This document shows, in pieces, positions 9,260 through 17,435 of a DNA stretch of 64,000 nt. Under the pieces are notes generated by a model, which saw nothing but the letters and a program-made list of their open reading frames with translations, ran no database searches and was not told the origin of the DNA. The translations under genes were made by a program, and so were the position numbers. The stretch is from Stappia sp. Its GTDB lineage: Bacteria; Pseudomonadota; Alphaproteobacteria; Rhizobiales; Stappiaceae. The stretch's first letter is position 1, and each line of letters starts with the position of its first letter. The stretch is from the NCBI RefSeq assembly GCF_040110915.1, contig NZ_CP157793.1:2988939-3052938 (forward strand), in the 5' to 3' direction.

Positions 9260-10051
9260 TCACACCTGCAGGATCGAGGAAACGAGAAGCTGCGTGTAGG
9301 GCGCCTGCGGATCGTCGAGCACCCGGTCGGTGAGACCGGCCTCGACCACCGCGCCGTCCTTCATCACGATCATGCGGTGCGACAGGAGCCGCGCCACCGC
9401 CAGATCATGCGTGACGACGATGGCCGACAGGCCGAGATCGGCCACAAGCCCGCGCAACAGATCGAGCAGGCGCGCCTGCACCGACACGTCGAGACCGCCG
9501 GTCGGCTCGTCCATGAAGACGAGGCGCGGGCCGGTCACGAGATTGCGCGCGATCTGCAGCCGCTGGCGCATGCCGCCGGAAAAGGCGCGCGGCTGGTCGT
9601 CGATGCGATCCTCGGCGATCTCCACCCGGCCGAGCCAGCCGAGCGCCGTCTCGCGGATGGTGCCGTAATGACGCTCGCCGACCGCCATCAGCCGCTCGCC
9701 GACATTGGCGCCGGCCGACACGGTCATGCGCAGCCCGTCGGCCGGGTTCTGATGCACGAAGCCCCAGTCGGTGCGCATCAGGAGCCGGCGTTCGGCCTCG
9801 CCGAGCCGGTAGAGGTCGCGCATCTCGCCGTCGCGCATGCGGTAGCGCACCGAACCGCGCGTCGGCTCCAGCCGGGTGGAAATGCAGTTCAGCAGCGTCG
9901 TCTTGCCGGAGCCGGATTCGCCCACGATGGCGACCACCTCGCCCGGGTAGACGTCGAAATCGACGTCCCGGCAGCCGGTGCGCGCTCCATACATTTTGGT
10001 CAGGCCCGCGACCGACAGGAGCGGTCGGGCGTCGTCGTGAAACGCGCTCAT
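9260..10051 (-). CDS. phnK: C-P lyase complex ABC-type subunit PhnK
   Basis: PhnK is an ABC-fold ATPase that docks on the PhnGHIJ core and is needed for C-P bond cleavage in vivo. It is 263 aa with Walker [10 protein letters not shown], the [10 protein letters not shown] segment typical of PhnK, signature [15 protein letters not shown], and Walker [12 protein letters not shown]. Its ATG overlaps the phnJ stop by 4 nt (ATGA), implying translational coupling. Confidence 0.95.
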   Translation of the reverse strand: MSAFHDDARPLLSVAGLTKMYGARTGCRDVDFDVYPGEVVAIVGESGSGKTTLLNCISTRLEPTRGSVRYRMRDGEMRDLYRLGEAERRLLMRTDWGFVHQNPADGLRMTVSAGANVGERLMAVGERHYGTIRETALGWLGRVEIAEDRIDDQPRAFSGGMRQRLQIARNLVTGPRLVFMDEPTGGLDVSVQARLLDLLRGLVADLGLSAIVVTHDLAVARLLSHRMIVMKDGAVVEAGLTDRVLDDPQAPYTQLLVSSILQV

Positions 10052-10953
10052 TGCGCCGTCTCCTTCGTGGCATAGGCGTCCTCGGCCGCGAGCCGGCCAC
10101 GATGCCCGGCGGCGCGCCGCGTTTCGCAATGGTCGGTGTCGGAGCAGACGAACATCTTGCCGCCCCGGTCATCGAGAATGACCTCGTCGAGATAGGTCCC
10201 TTCCGCGCCGCACAGCGCGCAGGGCTCCTCGAAGGACTGGATCTCGAAGGGATGGTCCTCGAAATCGAGGCTCACCACCTTCGTGTAGGGCGGAATCGCG
10301 TAGATCCGCTTCTCGCGGCCCGCGCCGAAGAGCTGCAGCGCCGGCGAATTGTCCATCTTCGGATTGTCGAACTTCGGCGTCGGCGAGGGGTCCATCACAT
10401 AGCGGCCGGCGACCAGCACCGGATAGGCATAGGTGGTGGCGATGTGACCGTGACGGGCGATGTCCTCGTAGAGCTTGACGTGCATCAGCCCGTATTCCTC
10501 GAGCGCATGCATCTTGCGCGTCTCGGTCTCGCGCGGCTCCAGGAAGCGCAGCGGCTCGGGGATCGGCACCTGATAGACGATGACCTGCCCCTCGCCGAGC
10601 GGCTCCTCGGGAATGCGGTGGCGCGTCTGGATGATCGTCGCCTCGCCCGTGCGCGTCGTCACCGCGACATTGGCGACCTTCTGGAAGAAGGCGCGGATCG
10701 ACACGGCGTTGGTGGTGTCGTCGGCGCCCTGGTCGATCACCTTGAGCGTGTCGCCCGGTCCGATGATCGAGGCCGTGACCTGCACGCCGCCGGTGCCCCA
10801 GCCATAGGGCATCGGCATCTCGCGGCTGGCGAAGGGCACCTGATAGCCGGGAATGGCGATCGCCTTGAGGATCGCCCGGCGGATCATGCGCTTGGTCTGT
10901 TCGTCGAGATAGGCGAAGTTGTAACTGGCGATGTCCTGGCTGAGCATGGTCAT
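10048..10953 (-). CDS. phnJ: Carbon-phosphorus lyase PhnJ (radical SAM)
   Basis: PhnJ performs the radical C-P bond cleavage of ribose 1-alkylphosphonate 5-phosphate, releasing the alkane and the 1,2-cyclic ribose phosphate. In this 301-aa protein the cysteines that hold the 4Fe-4S cluster and the thiyl radical are Cys245, Cys248, Cys270 and Cys276. Their spacing (3, 22, 6) is that of E. coli Cys241/244/266/272. The glycine in AIPGYQVPF (Gly36) matches the E. coli glycyl-radical residue Gly32 with the same 4-residue offset. It overlaps phnI and phnK by 4 nt each. Confidence 0.97.
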   Translation of the reverse strand: MTMLSQDIASYNFAYLDEQTKRMIRRAILKAIAIPGYQVPFASREMPMPYGWGTGGVQVTASIIGPGDTLKVIDQGADDTTNAVSIRAFFQKVANVAVTTRTGEATIIQTRHRIPEEPLGEGQVIVYQVPIPEPLRFLEPRETETRKMHALEEYGLMHVKLYEDIARHGHIATTYAYPVLVAGRYVMDPSPTPKFDNPKMDNSPALQLFGAGREKRIYAIPPYTKVVSLDFEDHPFEIQSFEEPCALCGAEGTYLDEVILDDRGGKMFVCSDTDHCETRRAAGHRGRLAAEDAYATKETAQ

Positions 10954-12071
10954 TCCGCCGCCTCCTGGCTGGGTCCGGCGGCGTCATCCGCCGCCTGTCG
11001 CGCGTCGAATTCCCTGCGCAGACGGCGCACCAGATCGAGTTCGGCCTGGAAGTCGACGTAATGGGGCAGCTTCAGGTGTTCCACGAAGCCGGTGGCCTGC
11101 ACGTTGTCGGCATGCGAGATGACGAATTCCTCGTCCTGCGCGGGCGCCACCCGGTCCTCGCCGAGCTCGCCGGCGCGCAAGGCCCGGTCGACCAGCGACA
11201 TGGACATCGCCTTGCGCTCCGACTGGCCGAAGACGAGCCCGTAGCCGCGCGTGAACTGCGGCGGCGCCTTGGCCGAGCCGGCGAACTGGTTGACCATCTG
11301 GCACTCGGTCACCTTGATCCGCCCCAGCGCCACGGCGAAGCCGAGCTCGGGCACGTCCATTTCCACCAGCACCTCGCCCATGCGGATCTCGCCGGCGAAG
11401 GGGTGGGTGCGGCCGTAGCCGCGCTGGGTCGAATAGCCGAGCGCCAGCAGAAAGCCCTCGTCGCCGCGCGCCAGCGCCTGCAGGCGCAGGTCGCGGGCCA
11501 TCGGGAACTCCATCGGCTCGCGCGTCAGGTCGCCCGAGGGCTCCGGCGTGGCCGCGTCGTCCTTCGACGCCGCCTCGATCAGGTCCTCATGCGCCAGAAT
11601 GTCGGCGACCCGGGTCAGCGGCGCGCCTTCTTCCGCGCGCGCCGGCGCGGGATCGACCTCCGCCTCTCCGGCCAGCTCGGGATCGAGCAGGCGATGGGTG
11701 TAGTCGAAGGTCGGGCCCAGCACCTGACCGCCGGGCAGATCCTTGTAGGTCGCCGAAATCCGGCGCTCGGCGATCATCTCGCCGGTCTCGATGGGGCGCG
11801 ACGCGCCGAAGCGCGGCAGCGTGGTGCGATAGGCGCGCAGCAGGAAGATCGCCTCGATCATGTCGCCGCGCGCCTGCTTGACCGCGAGCGCCGCGAGATC
11901 GGGCGCATAGAGCGACGCCTCGGCCATCACCCGGTCGACGGCGAGCGCGAGCTGCTCGACGATCTGGTCGATGGTGATGAAGGGGAGCGACCGGTCGCCC
12001 CGGCGCCGGTCGGCGAGCATCTTGTGGGCGTTGGCGATGGCCGCCTCTCCGCCCTTGACGGCAACATACAT
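10950..12071 (-). CDS. phnI: C-P lyase core subunit PhnI
   Basis: PhnI is the nucleosidase-like catalytic subunit of the core complex, displacing adenine from ATP and, with PhnG, H and L, attaching the phosphonate to ribose triphosphate. It is 373 aa, close to the usual 350-370, and begins MYVAVKGGEAAIANAH, a strongly conserved N-terminus. It starts 1 nt after the phnH stop and overlaps phnJ by 4 nt. Confidence 0.95.
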   Translation of the reverse strand: MYVAVKGGEAAIANAHKMLADRRRGDRSLPFITIDQIVEQLALAVDRVMAEASLYAPDLAALAVKQARGDMIEAIFLLRAYRTTLPRFGASRPIETGEMIAERRISATYKDLPGGQVLGPTFDYTHRLLDPELAGEAEVDPAPARAEEGAPLTRVADILAHEDLIEAASKDDAATPEPSGDLTREPMEFPMARDLRLQALARGDEGFLLALGYSTQRGYGRTHPFAGEIRMGEVLVEMDVPELGFAVALGRIKVTECQMVNQFAGSAKAPPQFTRGYGLVFGQSERKAMSMSLVDRALRAGELGEDRVAPAQDEEFVISHADNVQATGFVEHLKLPHYVDFQAELDLVRRLRREFDARQAADDAAGPSQEAAE

Positions 12072-12072
12072 G

Positions 12073-12711
12073 TCAGACGGCCTCTTGGAGTTCGCGACGG
12101 GTGACGACGGTGGAGCGCGGCAGCGCCACCGCCTGCATTCCGCTCACAAGGATCAGATCGGCGCCGCGCGGAAAGAGCGCGCGGTTCGCCGCCCGCTGCG
12201 CGACGAAGTCCTCGGCAAGGCCGCAGGGCGCGAGGGCGGTCGACCCGTCGATGCCGGGCCCTTCGAGCGTCAGAGCCGGACCGCCCTCAAGGGCGGCAAC
12301 GGCGAGCACCAGCGTCGCGCCGCGATCCGGATACTCCTGCGTTCCGGCTGAAAGCGCGGCCATGTCCGGCACCGCCTCCGCCGTATCGGCGAAGACGAAG
12401 GCCGCCGTGCCGAGATCGTCGACGACCGGACAGCCGCAATGGAACGCAAGCCACGCCTTGATCGCCGGGGTGGCGAGCGCGGGCGACAGCCAGACCGGCG
12501 TGTCGGGATCGGCGAGCGTCAGCGCCACGGCGGCGAGACCGGGCGTCATCGGCGCGGGGGGCTGCGGCGGCCCGGCCTCGACGGCGAGCGGCTGCACCGT
12601 GCCCGGGCGCGCCATCGCCTGCATCAGCGCATGAAAGGCGGCCTGCGCATCGAGCACGGGATCGGCGAAGCCCCCCTCGACGGCGGCTGCGGAAAAGCCT
12701 GTCGCGGACAT
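12073..12711 (-). CDS. phnH: C-P lyase core subunit PhnH
   Basis: PhnH is a core subunit of the PhnGHIJ complex, structurally a PLP-transferase-like fold without PLP. It is 212 aa; the N-terminal GFADPVLDAQAAFHALMQAMARPG stretch is split here only by citation limits and spans residues about 14-37, the most conserved part of the family. Its ATG shares one nucleotide with the phnG stop (TGATG). Confidence 0.93.
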   Translation of the reverse strand: MSATGFSAAAVEGGFADPVLDAQAAFHALMQAMARPGTVQPLAVEAGPPQPPAPMTPGLAAVALTLADPDTPVWLSPALATPAIKAWLAFHCGCPVVDDLGTAAFVFADTAEAVPDMAALSAGTQEYPDRGATLVLAVAALEGGPALTLEGPGIDGSTALAPCGLAEDFVAQRAANRALFPRGADLILVSGMQAVALPRSTVVTRRELQEAV

Positions 12712-13181
12712 CAGTCGTCCCCCCGCACCATTGTGAAGAAATCGACCTTGGTCGCGGCGGCCTCGCGGCGCACCTGCGACACCTCGGCGGCGCGCGCGGC
12801 GGCGAGCGGCGCGCAGACCGCCCGCTCCACGTCGGCGCGGCGGGTACCTTGCGACCAAAGGGCGGCGAGGATCGCCGACAGCCGGGCCTTGGCACGGTCC
12901 TGGCCGAGCGCATAGGCGTGACCGACCGTCCCGTCCGCAAGCCGCACGGTGGCGCGGGTGACCGCCGCCTCGCCCAGATTGAAGGGCGCGCCGTCGCCGC
13001 CGATGCGCCCGCGCACCATCACCAGACCGACCTCCGGACCGCGCACGGGCGCGGCGTCCGGCAACGGCTCCAGCGCCTCGGCACAGGCGGCAATCTCGGC
13101 GCGCGGCGAGGCCGCGAGCACATCCATCAGGGTCTTCAGTCCCGCCGCATCGGGCGGCACCGGCGTTGCATCAACCGACAT
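12711..13181 (-). CDS. phnG: C-P lyase core subunit PhnG
   Basis: PhnG is a small core subunit of the C-P lyase complex, required with PhnI for transfer of phosphonate to the ribose carrier. It is 156 aa (family about 150) and includes the conserved FNLGEAAVTRATVRL region (about 67-81). It is the first gene of the phnGHIJKL-acyltransferase operon and is transcribed away from phnF across a 379-nt intergenic region. Confidence 0.93.
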   Translation of the reverse strand: MSVDATPVPPDAAGLKTLMDVLAASPRAEIAACAEALEPLPDAAPVRGPEVGLVMVRGRIGGDGAPFNLGEAAVTRATVRLADGTVGHAYALGQDRAKARLSAILAALWSQGTRRADVERAVCAPLAAARAAEVSQVRREAAATKVDFFTMVRGDD

Positions 13182-13560
13182 CCCTTGCTCCGCTTTTCGG
13201 GCCGCACGCCGCGCGCCCGACCTGTCCCCGGACCGCGCCCCGCGCAGTCCCTGTTCGCTTCAACCACGCGGGGCGCGCGGTTCCCTGTCACTGCAACCGC
13301 GCGCCCCGCGCGGTGCCTTAATCGTGCGGCCACCCCGCGCGGCCCCGTCTTTCCGCCGCCTGGCATCCTGCCGCCGTCCCGACTGCCAGACCCCGGCACC
13401 GGCCCCTTCCGGCCCGTCCCCGGCTCTTTCCCGGGCCATGGGTCAGGGTCGAACCGGCGTCGCGTCTGGTCCGCCGGGCCGTTCTAACCCGCTCGGCATA
13501 TTTATATAGTTTTATAGACAACCAACGAAGGGAAATCTACCCCTTCGAGATGACGGGTTG
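13182..13560. promoter_or_regulatory. phnG/phnF divergent intergenic region
   Basis: This 379-nt stretch separates phnG from phnF and holds no supported gene. Its phnG side carries a GC-rich tandem structure (13234-13311): three 12-nt boxes of CGCGCCCCGCGC, the middle one inverted, spaced exactly 33 nt apart. The phnF side ends in a short AT-rich patch (13497-13525) with overlapping TATA-like sequence, the likely promoter and operator zone. I looked for a CTGTCA-type Pho box here and found no pair in the right spacing. Confidence 0.6.
13502..13522. promoter_or_regulatory. Candidate PhnF (HutC-family) operator
   Basis: The AT-rich patch contains TATATAG followed by TATAGAC. Read on the minus strand, GTCTATAA matches 7 of 8 positions of the GTnTAnAC consensus used by HutC-type GntR regulators, including mycobacterial PhnF. 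It lies about 40-60 nt upstream of the phnF ATG and on the promoter side of phnG. The dyad is imperfect, so this is a candidate only. Confidence 0.35.
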
Positions 13561-14388
13561 ATGACGCCGGACAGATCGCTACAAACGGCGAAGAGACGCG
13601 GCCGACAGCCTGCGGCAACGAAGGAGACGCAGCGGGTGGGGGAACTGGAACGGCGCAGCGGCGTGGCGCTCTGGCGGCAGATCGCCGACGACATCCGCGC
13701 GGCCATCGGCAATGGCGCCTATGACGAGACGGGCAAGCTGCCGACGGAAGCCGCGCTGGCCGCGCAATTCGACGTCAACCGCCATACCGTGCGCCAGGCG
13801 CTGGCAGCGCTCGCCCGCGACGGGCTGGTGACCACCGTCCAGGGACGGGGCACCTCCATCGTGCCGCACAACCGCGTCACCTATCCGATCGGCCCGCGCA
13901 CCCGCTTTTCCGCCGGTCTCGGCGGACAGGTCGCCCGCGCCACGACACGGCTGGTCGAGGCGGTCACGGAGCCGGCCAGCGAGGCAGTCGCCAAGGCGCT
14001 GCATCTGGCGCCTGACACGCCCGTGATCCGGCTGGAAAGCGTGGGCGAGGCCGACGGCACGTCGCTGTCGCGGGCGACGAGCTGGTTCGACGCCGACCGC
14101 TTCGCCGAGCTTCCCGCCCATTACGCCCGCGACCCGTCGATCACCCGGGCGCTGGCGGCCTGCGGCGTGACCGACTATGTGCGCGTCGCGACCGAGATTT
14201 CCGCCGCCCCCGCCACAAGCGCCGACCGGGCCGATCTCGGCTTGCAGCCGGGCGCCGTCGTGCTCGTCACCATCGCCGTGAACGCCGATCCGCAGGGACG
14301 GCCGATCCAGTACAGCCGCACCCGCTTCGCCGCCGAGCGCGTCCGCCTCGCGGTGCACTCGGAAACCGACACGCCGTCCGAGACCTGA
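13561..14388 (+). CDS. phnF: PhnF, GntR/HutC-family regulator of phosphonate genes
   Basis: Probable repressor of the divergent phnG operon. The 275-aa protein has an N-terminal winged helix-turn-helix (about 36-98; GKLPTEAALAAQFDVNRHTV followed by RQAL) and a C-terminal UTRA ligand-binding domain (about 112-270), the HutC arrangement. The first ATG at 13561 is used; a TTG codon sits directly before it. The N-terminal 30 residues are basic and poorly conserved in type. Effector is unknown; in other PhnF systems phosphate or a phosphonate-pathway metabolite is proposed. Confidence 0.85.
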   Translation: MTPDRSLQTAKRRGRQPAATKETQRVGELERRSGVALWRQIADDIRAAIGNGAYDETGKLPTEAALAAQFDVNRHTVRQALAALARDGLVTTVQGRGTSIVPHNRVTYPIGPRTRFSAGLGGQVARATTRLVEAVTEPASEAVAKALHLAPDTPVIRLESVGEADGTSLSRATSWFDADRFAELPAHYARDPSITRALAACGVTDYVRVATEISAAPATSADRADLGLQPGAVVLVTIAVNADPQGRPIQYSRTRFAAERVRLAVHSETDTPSET

Positions 14389-14401
14389 GACCCGGAATGA
14401 C

Positions 14402-14416
14402 GCCCGGAAACCGGGC
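14402..14416 (+). terminator. Short hairpin after phnF
   Basis: GCCCGG-AAA-CCGGGC is a perfect 6-bp stem with a 3-nt loop, 13 nt after the phnF stop. It lacks a following T-tract, so termination strength is doubtful. Confidence 0.35.
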
Positions 14417-14513
14417 TGTTCAGGCGGCTTGCGACTTTAGGCGCATTTGAAACACCACTTTTTTTTCGGCGGATTGCGAAAAATCAACGCGACCGATGGG
14501 CGGGCGCTCTTTA

Positions 14514-14529
14514 ATTCACATTAACGAAT
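14514..14529 (+). promoter_or_regulatory. Candidate SqrR/BigR-type operator
   Basis: The sequence ATTCACATTAACGAAT is ATTC-N8-GAAT, the palindrome described for the sulfide-responsive ArsR-family repressor SqrR of Rhodobacter. It sits in an AT-rich stretch 79 nt upstream of the sulfide:quinone oxidoreductase-like gene, and a second GAAT/ATTC pair overlaps it (14526-14535). No SqrR/BigR gene is in the window. Confidence 0.6.
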
Positions 14530-14607
14530 GTATTCACTCCGTGCGGGGACGTTCGGGCGTGCCTGGCGCGCCGGAACGCGGGTCGCCGGGGAACCGGGAG
14601 AAACGCC

Positions 14608-15909
14608 TTGCAGACCACCAGACGCAATTTCCTCGCCCTGTCCGCCGGCCTCGCGGCCCTGTCCACGGTTCCCGCCGCGCGCGCCGCGCAGACGGTGAAG
14701 ACGGACGCCCGCATCCTCATTCTGGGCGCCGGCGCGGCCGGCACGGCGCTCGCCAACCGGCTGATGGATCGGCTCGACGGCGCGAAGGTCACCATTCTCG
14801 ATCCGCGCAAGGACCATTACTACCAGCCCGGCTTCACGCTGATCGCCGCCGGCCTCAAGCCGGCCGACTATTCCACCACCGCCACCGCCGACTGGCTGCC
14901 GCGCGACGTGGACTGGATCGCGGAAGGCGCCGCGGAGATCGATCCGGACGCGAAGCGCGTGGTGACCACGAGCGGCAAATCCATCGCCTATGACTATCTG
15001 GTGGTGGCCGCCGGTCTGAAGCTCGACTTCGAGGCCATCGAGGGCATGTCGCTCGATCTCGTCGGCACCAACGGCATCGGCGCGGTCTATGCCGGCCCGG
15101 ACTACGCCGCCCGAACCTGGGCGGAGATGGACCGCTTCACCGAAAAGGGCGGCGTCGCGCTCTTCACCCGTCCGGCGACGGAAATGAAATGCGCCGGCGC
15201 GCCGCTCAAATACACCTTCCTCACCGACGACTATGCGCGGCGCAAGGGCACCCGGGCCAAGACCGAGATCGTCTACGCCGCCCACAACAAGACCTTCTTC
15301 TCGGTGCCGATCGTCAACGAGAAGGTGCGCATGCTGTTCGAGGATCGCGCCGTCGCGCCCGTCTACGACCACGTGATGACCGCGATCGACCCGGGCCGCA
15401 AGATCGCCACCTTCGACACGCCGGAGGGGCCCAGGGAGATCGGCTACGACTTCACCAACGTCATTCCGCCGATGCGCGCGCCCGATGTCGTGAAGAACAG
15501 CCCGCTCTCGTGGAAGACCGGCAAATGGGTCGACGAGGGCTGGGTCGAGGTCGACAAGCACAGCCTGCGCCACACCCGCTATCCAAACGTCTTCGCCGTG
15601 GGCGACGTCGCCGGCGTGCCCAAGGGCAAGACGGCGGCCAGCGTGAAATGGCAGGTGCCGGTGGTCGAGGACCATCTCGTCGCCCAGATCGCCGGACGCG
15701 AGAGCGACGCGCGCTACGACGGCTATACCTCCTGCCCGCTCATCACCCGGATCGGCCGGGCGATGCTGGTGGAGTTCGACTACAACAACAATCTCACGCC
15801 TTCCTTCCCCGGCGTGATCGCGCCGCTGGAAGAGCTGTGGATCTCCTGGCTGATGAAGGAGATCGCCTTGAAGGCCACCTACAACGCCATGCTGCGCGGC
15901 CGCGCGTAA
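14608..15909 (+). CDS. Tat-exported sulfide:quinone oxidoreductase-like flavoprotein
   Basis: A 433-aa FAD-dependent pyridine-nucleotide-disulfide-type oxidoreductase resembling sulfide:quinone oxidoreductases. The N-terminus TTRRNFLALSAG is a twin-arginine signal, so the enzyme is exported and probably acts at the periplasmic face. The dinucleotide fold ILILGAGAAGTALA (36-49) follows, then TEMKCAGAPLK with Cys195, and SCPLIT with Cys376, the usual pair of redox cysteines; the third SQR cysteine is not seen. The start is TTG at 14608, supported by GGGAG about 9 nt upstream and by the need to include the Arg pair. It heads an operon with a small membrane protein and a DsrE-like protein behind a SqrR-like operator, pointing to sulfide or sulfane oxidation. 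Confidence 0.85.
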   Translation: MQTTRRNFLALSAGLAALSTVPAARAAQTVKTDARILILGAGAAGTALANRLMDRLDGAKVTILDPRKDHYYQPGFTLIAAGLKPADYSTTATADWLPRDVDWIAEGAAEIDPDAKRVVTTSGKSIAYDYLVVAAGLKLDFEAIEGMSLDLVGTNGIGAVYAGPDYAARTWAEMDRFTEKGGVALFTRPATEMKCAGAPLKYTFLTDDYARRKGTRAKTEIVYAAHNKTFFSVPIVNEKVRMLFEDRAVAPVYDHVMTAIDPGRKIATFDTPEGPREIGYDFTNVIPPMRAPDVVKNSPLSWKTGKWVDEGWVEVDKHSLRHTRYPNVFAVGDVAGVPKGKTAASVKWQVPVVEDHLVAQIAGRESDARYDGYTSCPLITRIGRAMLVEFDYNNNLTPSFPGVIAPLEELWISWLMKEIALKATYNAMLRGRA

Positions 15910-15922
15910 GGGAGGAGCGACC

Positions 15923-16276
15923 ATGAAGGATCTCACCTTTTCCACCATTCTCGCGGTGTTCGAGGAAATCTTCGGCCCCCTCCTGTTCTGGGGGCTCGTC
16001 GTCGCCGCCGTCGCGATCACCATCGCCTTCGTCTATGTCGTGGTGCGCGAGCACAGGCTCGAAGGCAGCCGCCTGCTGCGCGCGGAACTGATGGCCCCGG
16101 TCGGCGCCATCGCCGCCATCCTCTTCGTGCAATGGATCACCAGTTCGGGCTTTTCCGACATCGGCGGCCCGATCGACGTGATCGTCCTGATCGCCATCGG
16201 CGTCACCGGCGCCATCGGCCTGACGATCCTCGCCTATGTCGCACTGGCCGCCTTCACCCGCCGCGACGACGCCTAG
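15923..16276 (+). CDS. Small inner-membrane protein (DUF5368-like)
   Basis: A 117-aa protein with three predicted membrane helices (about 18-41, 57-73, 84-109) and a short acidic tail. It lies 13 nt after the sulfide:quinone oxidoreductase-like gene with GGGAGGAG before its ATG. It resembles small DUF5368-type membrane proteins found beside such flavoproteins; a role as membrane anchor or quinone-side partner is inference. Confidence 0.7.
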   Translation: MKDLTFSTILAVFEEIFGPLLFWGLVVAAVAITIAFVYVVVREHRLEGSRLLRAELMAPVGAIAAILFVQWITSSGFSDIGGPIDVIVLIAIGVTGAIGLTILAYVALAAFTRRDDA

Positions 16277-16325
16277 GCGCCTCTTTCCCTTATCCCTTTC
16301 CTCCCAAGCACAAGGACGACCCTAC

Positions 16326-16772
16326 ATGTTCAGGAAACTGGTTCTCGCGCTCGCCGTCACGGCCGCCGCCGCCCTGCCGGTCAAGGCCGAGTCCGCCGAC
16401 GGCACCAAGCCCGACCTCGTGACCGTGCTGGCCGCGCCCGACGCCCAGACGCAGATGATGGCGATGGTGCTCACCATGCAGTCGATGCAGCAGGGCGCGG
16501 GCACGCGCATCCTGCTGTGCGGTCCGGCCGCCGATCTTGCGCTCAAGGACGCGCCCGCCTCCGCCACCGCCCCGCAGAAGCCGCTCGGCATCGGTCCGCA
16601 GGACCTGATGAAGAAGCTGATGTCCGAGGGCACGCCGGTGGAGGTCTGCGCGATCTATCTTCCCAACCGCGACAGCGGTCCCGAGGTGCTGCTCGACGGC
16701 GTCGGCGTCGCCAAGCCGCCGCAGATGGCCGGTCACCTGATCGCGGAGAACGCGCGCATCCTGTCCTTCTGA
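16326..16772 (+). CDS. DsrE/DsrF-like periplasmic protein
   Basis: A 148-aa protein with a signal peptide (residues 1-21, ending PVKA) and a DsrE-like domain. Cys65 (ILLCGPAAD) and Cys108 (VEVCAIYLPN) sit where sulfurtransferase-type DsrE proteins place conserved cysteines, and a Met-rich helix (about 42-55) lies between the first strand and Cys65. It is third in the operon; as a periplasmic sulfane-sulfur carrier it could accept the product of the flavoprotein, which is inference from family and context. Confidence 0.75.
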   Translation: MFRKLVLALAVTAAAALPVKAESADGTKPDLVTVLAAPDAQTQMMAMVLTMQSMQQGAGTRILLCGPAADLALKDAPASATAPQKPLGIGPQDLMKKLMSEGTPVEVCAIYLPNRDSGPEVLLDGVGVAKPPQMAGHLIAENARILSF

Positions 16773-16822
16773 GACGCGCGCGGCACAGACATCGGCCGCA
16801 CGCGCCCCCGGCGCGTCGGCCC

Positions 16823-16871
16823 CGCCCGGGCACCCGCTGTCTCCCTCCTCTTCGGCGGCCCGGGCGTTTTT
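16823..16871 (+). terminator. Possible intrinsic terminator after the DsrE-like gene
   Basis: Eight-nt arms CGCCCGGG (16823-16830) and CCCGGGCG (16859-16866) are followed by TTTTT. The loop is 28 nt, long for an intrinsic terminator, but the position 50 nt after the operon's last stop fits. Confidence 0.4.
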
Positions 16872-16914
16872 CCTCTCGCACCGACGCCGGCCTCGCCCGG
16901 CAGGCCCGCACAGC

Positions 16915-17208
16915 TCAGAACCTGCCGCTCCAGGGATGCACCGCCGGTCGCGCCTCGGGATGCGCGCGCAGGAAATGATGCAGCACATGCAAAAGCTCGC
17001 GCACGTGTCCGGCATCCCCGCGCGCCTGCGCGGCGCGAATGTCGTCGACGATCATGTCGCGGACGCTCTGTGTTCCGGTCTTCGCCGCCGAGAGATACTG
17101 CGCGAGGCCGCAGGCGACCGCGTCGCTGACGTGTTCGTGTTCGGCGATGGCGTGGATTTCTTCTTCGCTCAGCCCGCTCATCGCGATGCAGTCTTCCAGA
17201 CTGATCAT
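16915..17208 (-). CDS. Hypothetical 97-aa protein
   Basis: A small acidic, mostly helical protein beginning MISLEDCIAMSGLSEEEIHA, with His-rich LLHVLHHFLRAHPEA near the C-terminus. A strong GGGAGGAG lies 5 nt upstream of the ATG, which is the best evidence that it is translated. It converges on the sulfur operon and is divergent from the halogenase. I recognise no family. Confidence 0.6.
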   Translation of the reverse strand: MISLEDCIAMSGLSEEEIHAIAEHEHVSDAVACGLAQYLSAAKTGTQSVRDMIVDDIRAAQARGDAGHVRELLHVLHHFLRAHPEARPAVHPWSGRF

Positions 17209-17435
17209 CGGCTCCTCCCGTGGAAGACGGCTTTCCGCCGAGGGAAAGCCCCCCTCAGAGTGTCATCAAATTGTCACATGCCCAATTCGCGGAATTGCGG
17301 ACGCCGCCGCAACGCTGCGTCAGTCCCAGCCCCGTCGGACAGGGTGCCCTTGCGGGAAGCGCGCCTTCCCGCTTGACCCACTCATAGTTGCAGGACATCC
17401 TGACAGCACGGAAAAGGGCACGGGAGCGGGGGAGG

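Noticed and set aside
13286-13292. Single CTGTCAC half-site in the phnG/phnF region as a Pho box
   Set aside because: No second half-site at 11-nt spacing on either side.
13234-13311. CRISPR-like spacing of repeats
   Set aside because: Only three 12-nt boxes, the middle one inverted, with similar rather than unique spacers; no cas genes nearby.
12949-13509. Plus-strand frame with an 11-residue SLQPR repeat
   Set aside because: The repeat comes from the 33-bp DNA repeats upstream of phnG read in one frame; the rest is antisense to phnG and has no start signal.
14455-14467. Run of Ts after phnF as an intrinsic terminator
   Set aside because: No stem-loop directly precedes it; the nearest hairpin ends about 40 nt earlier.
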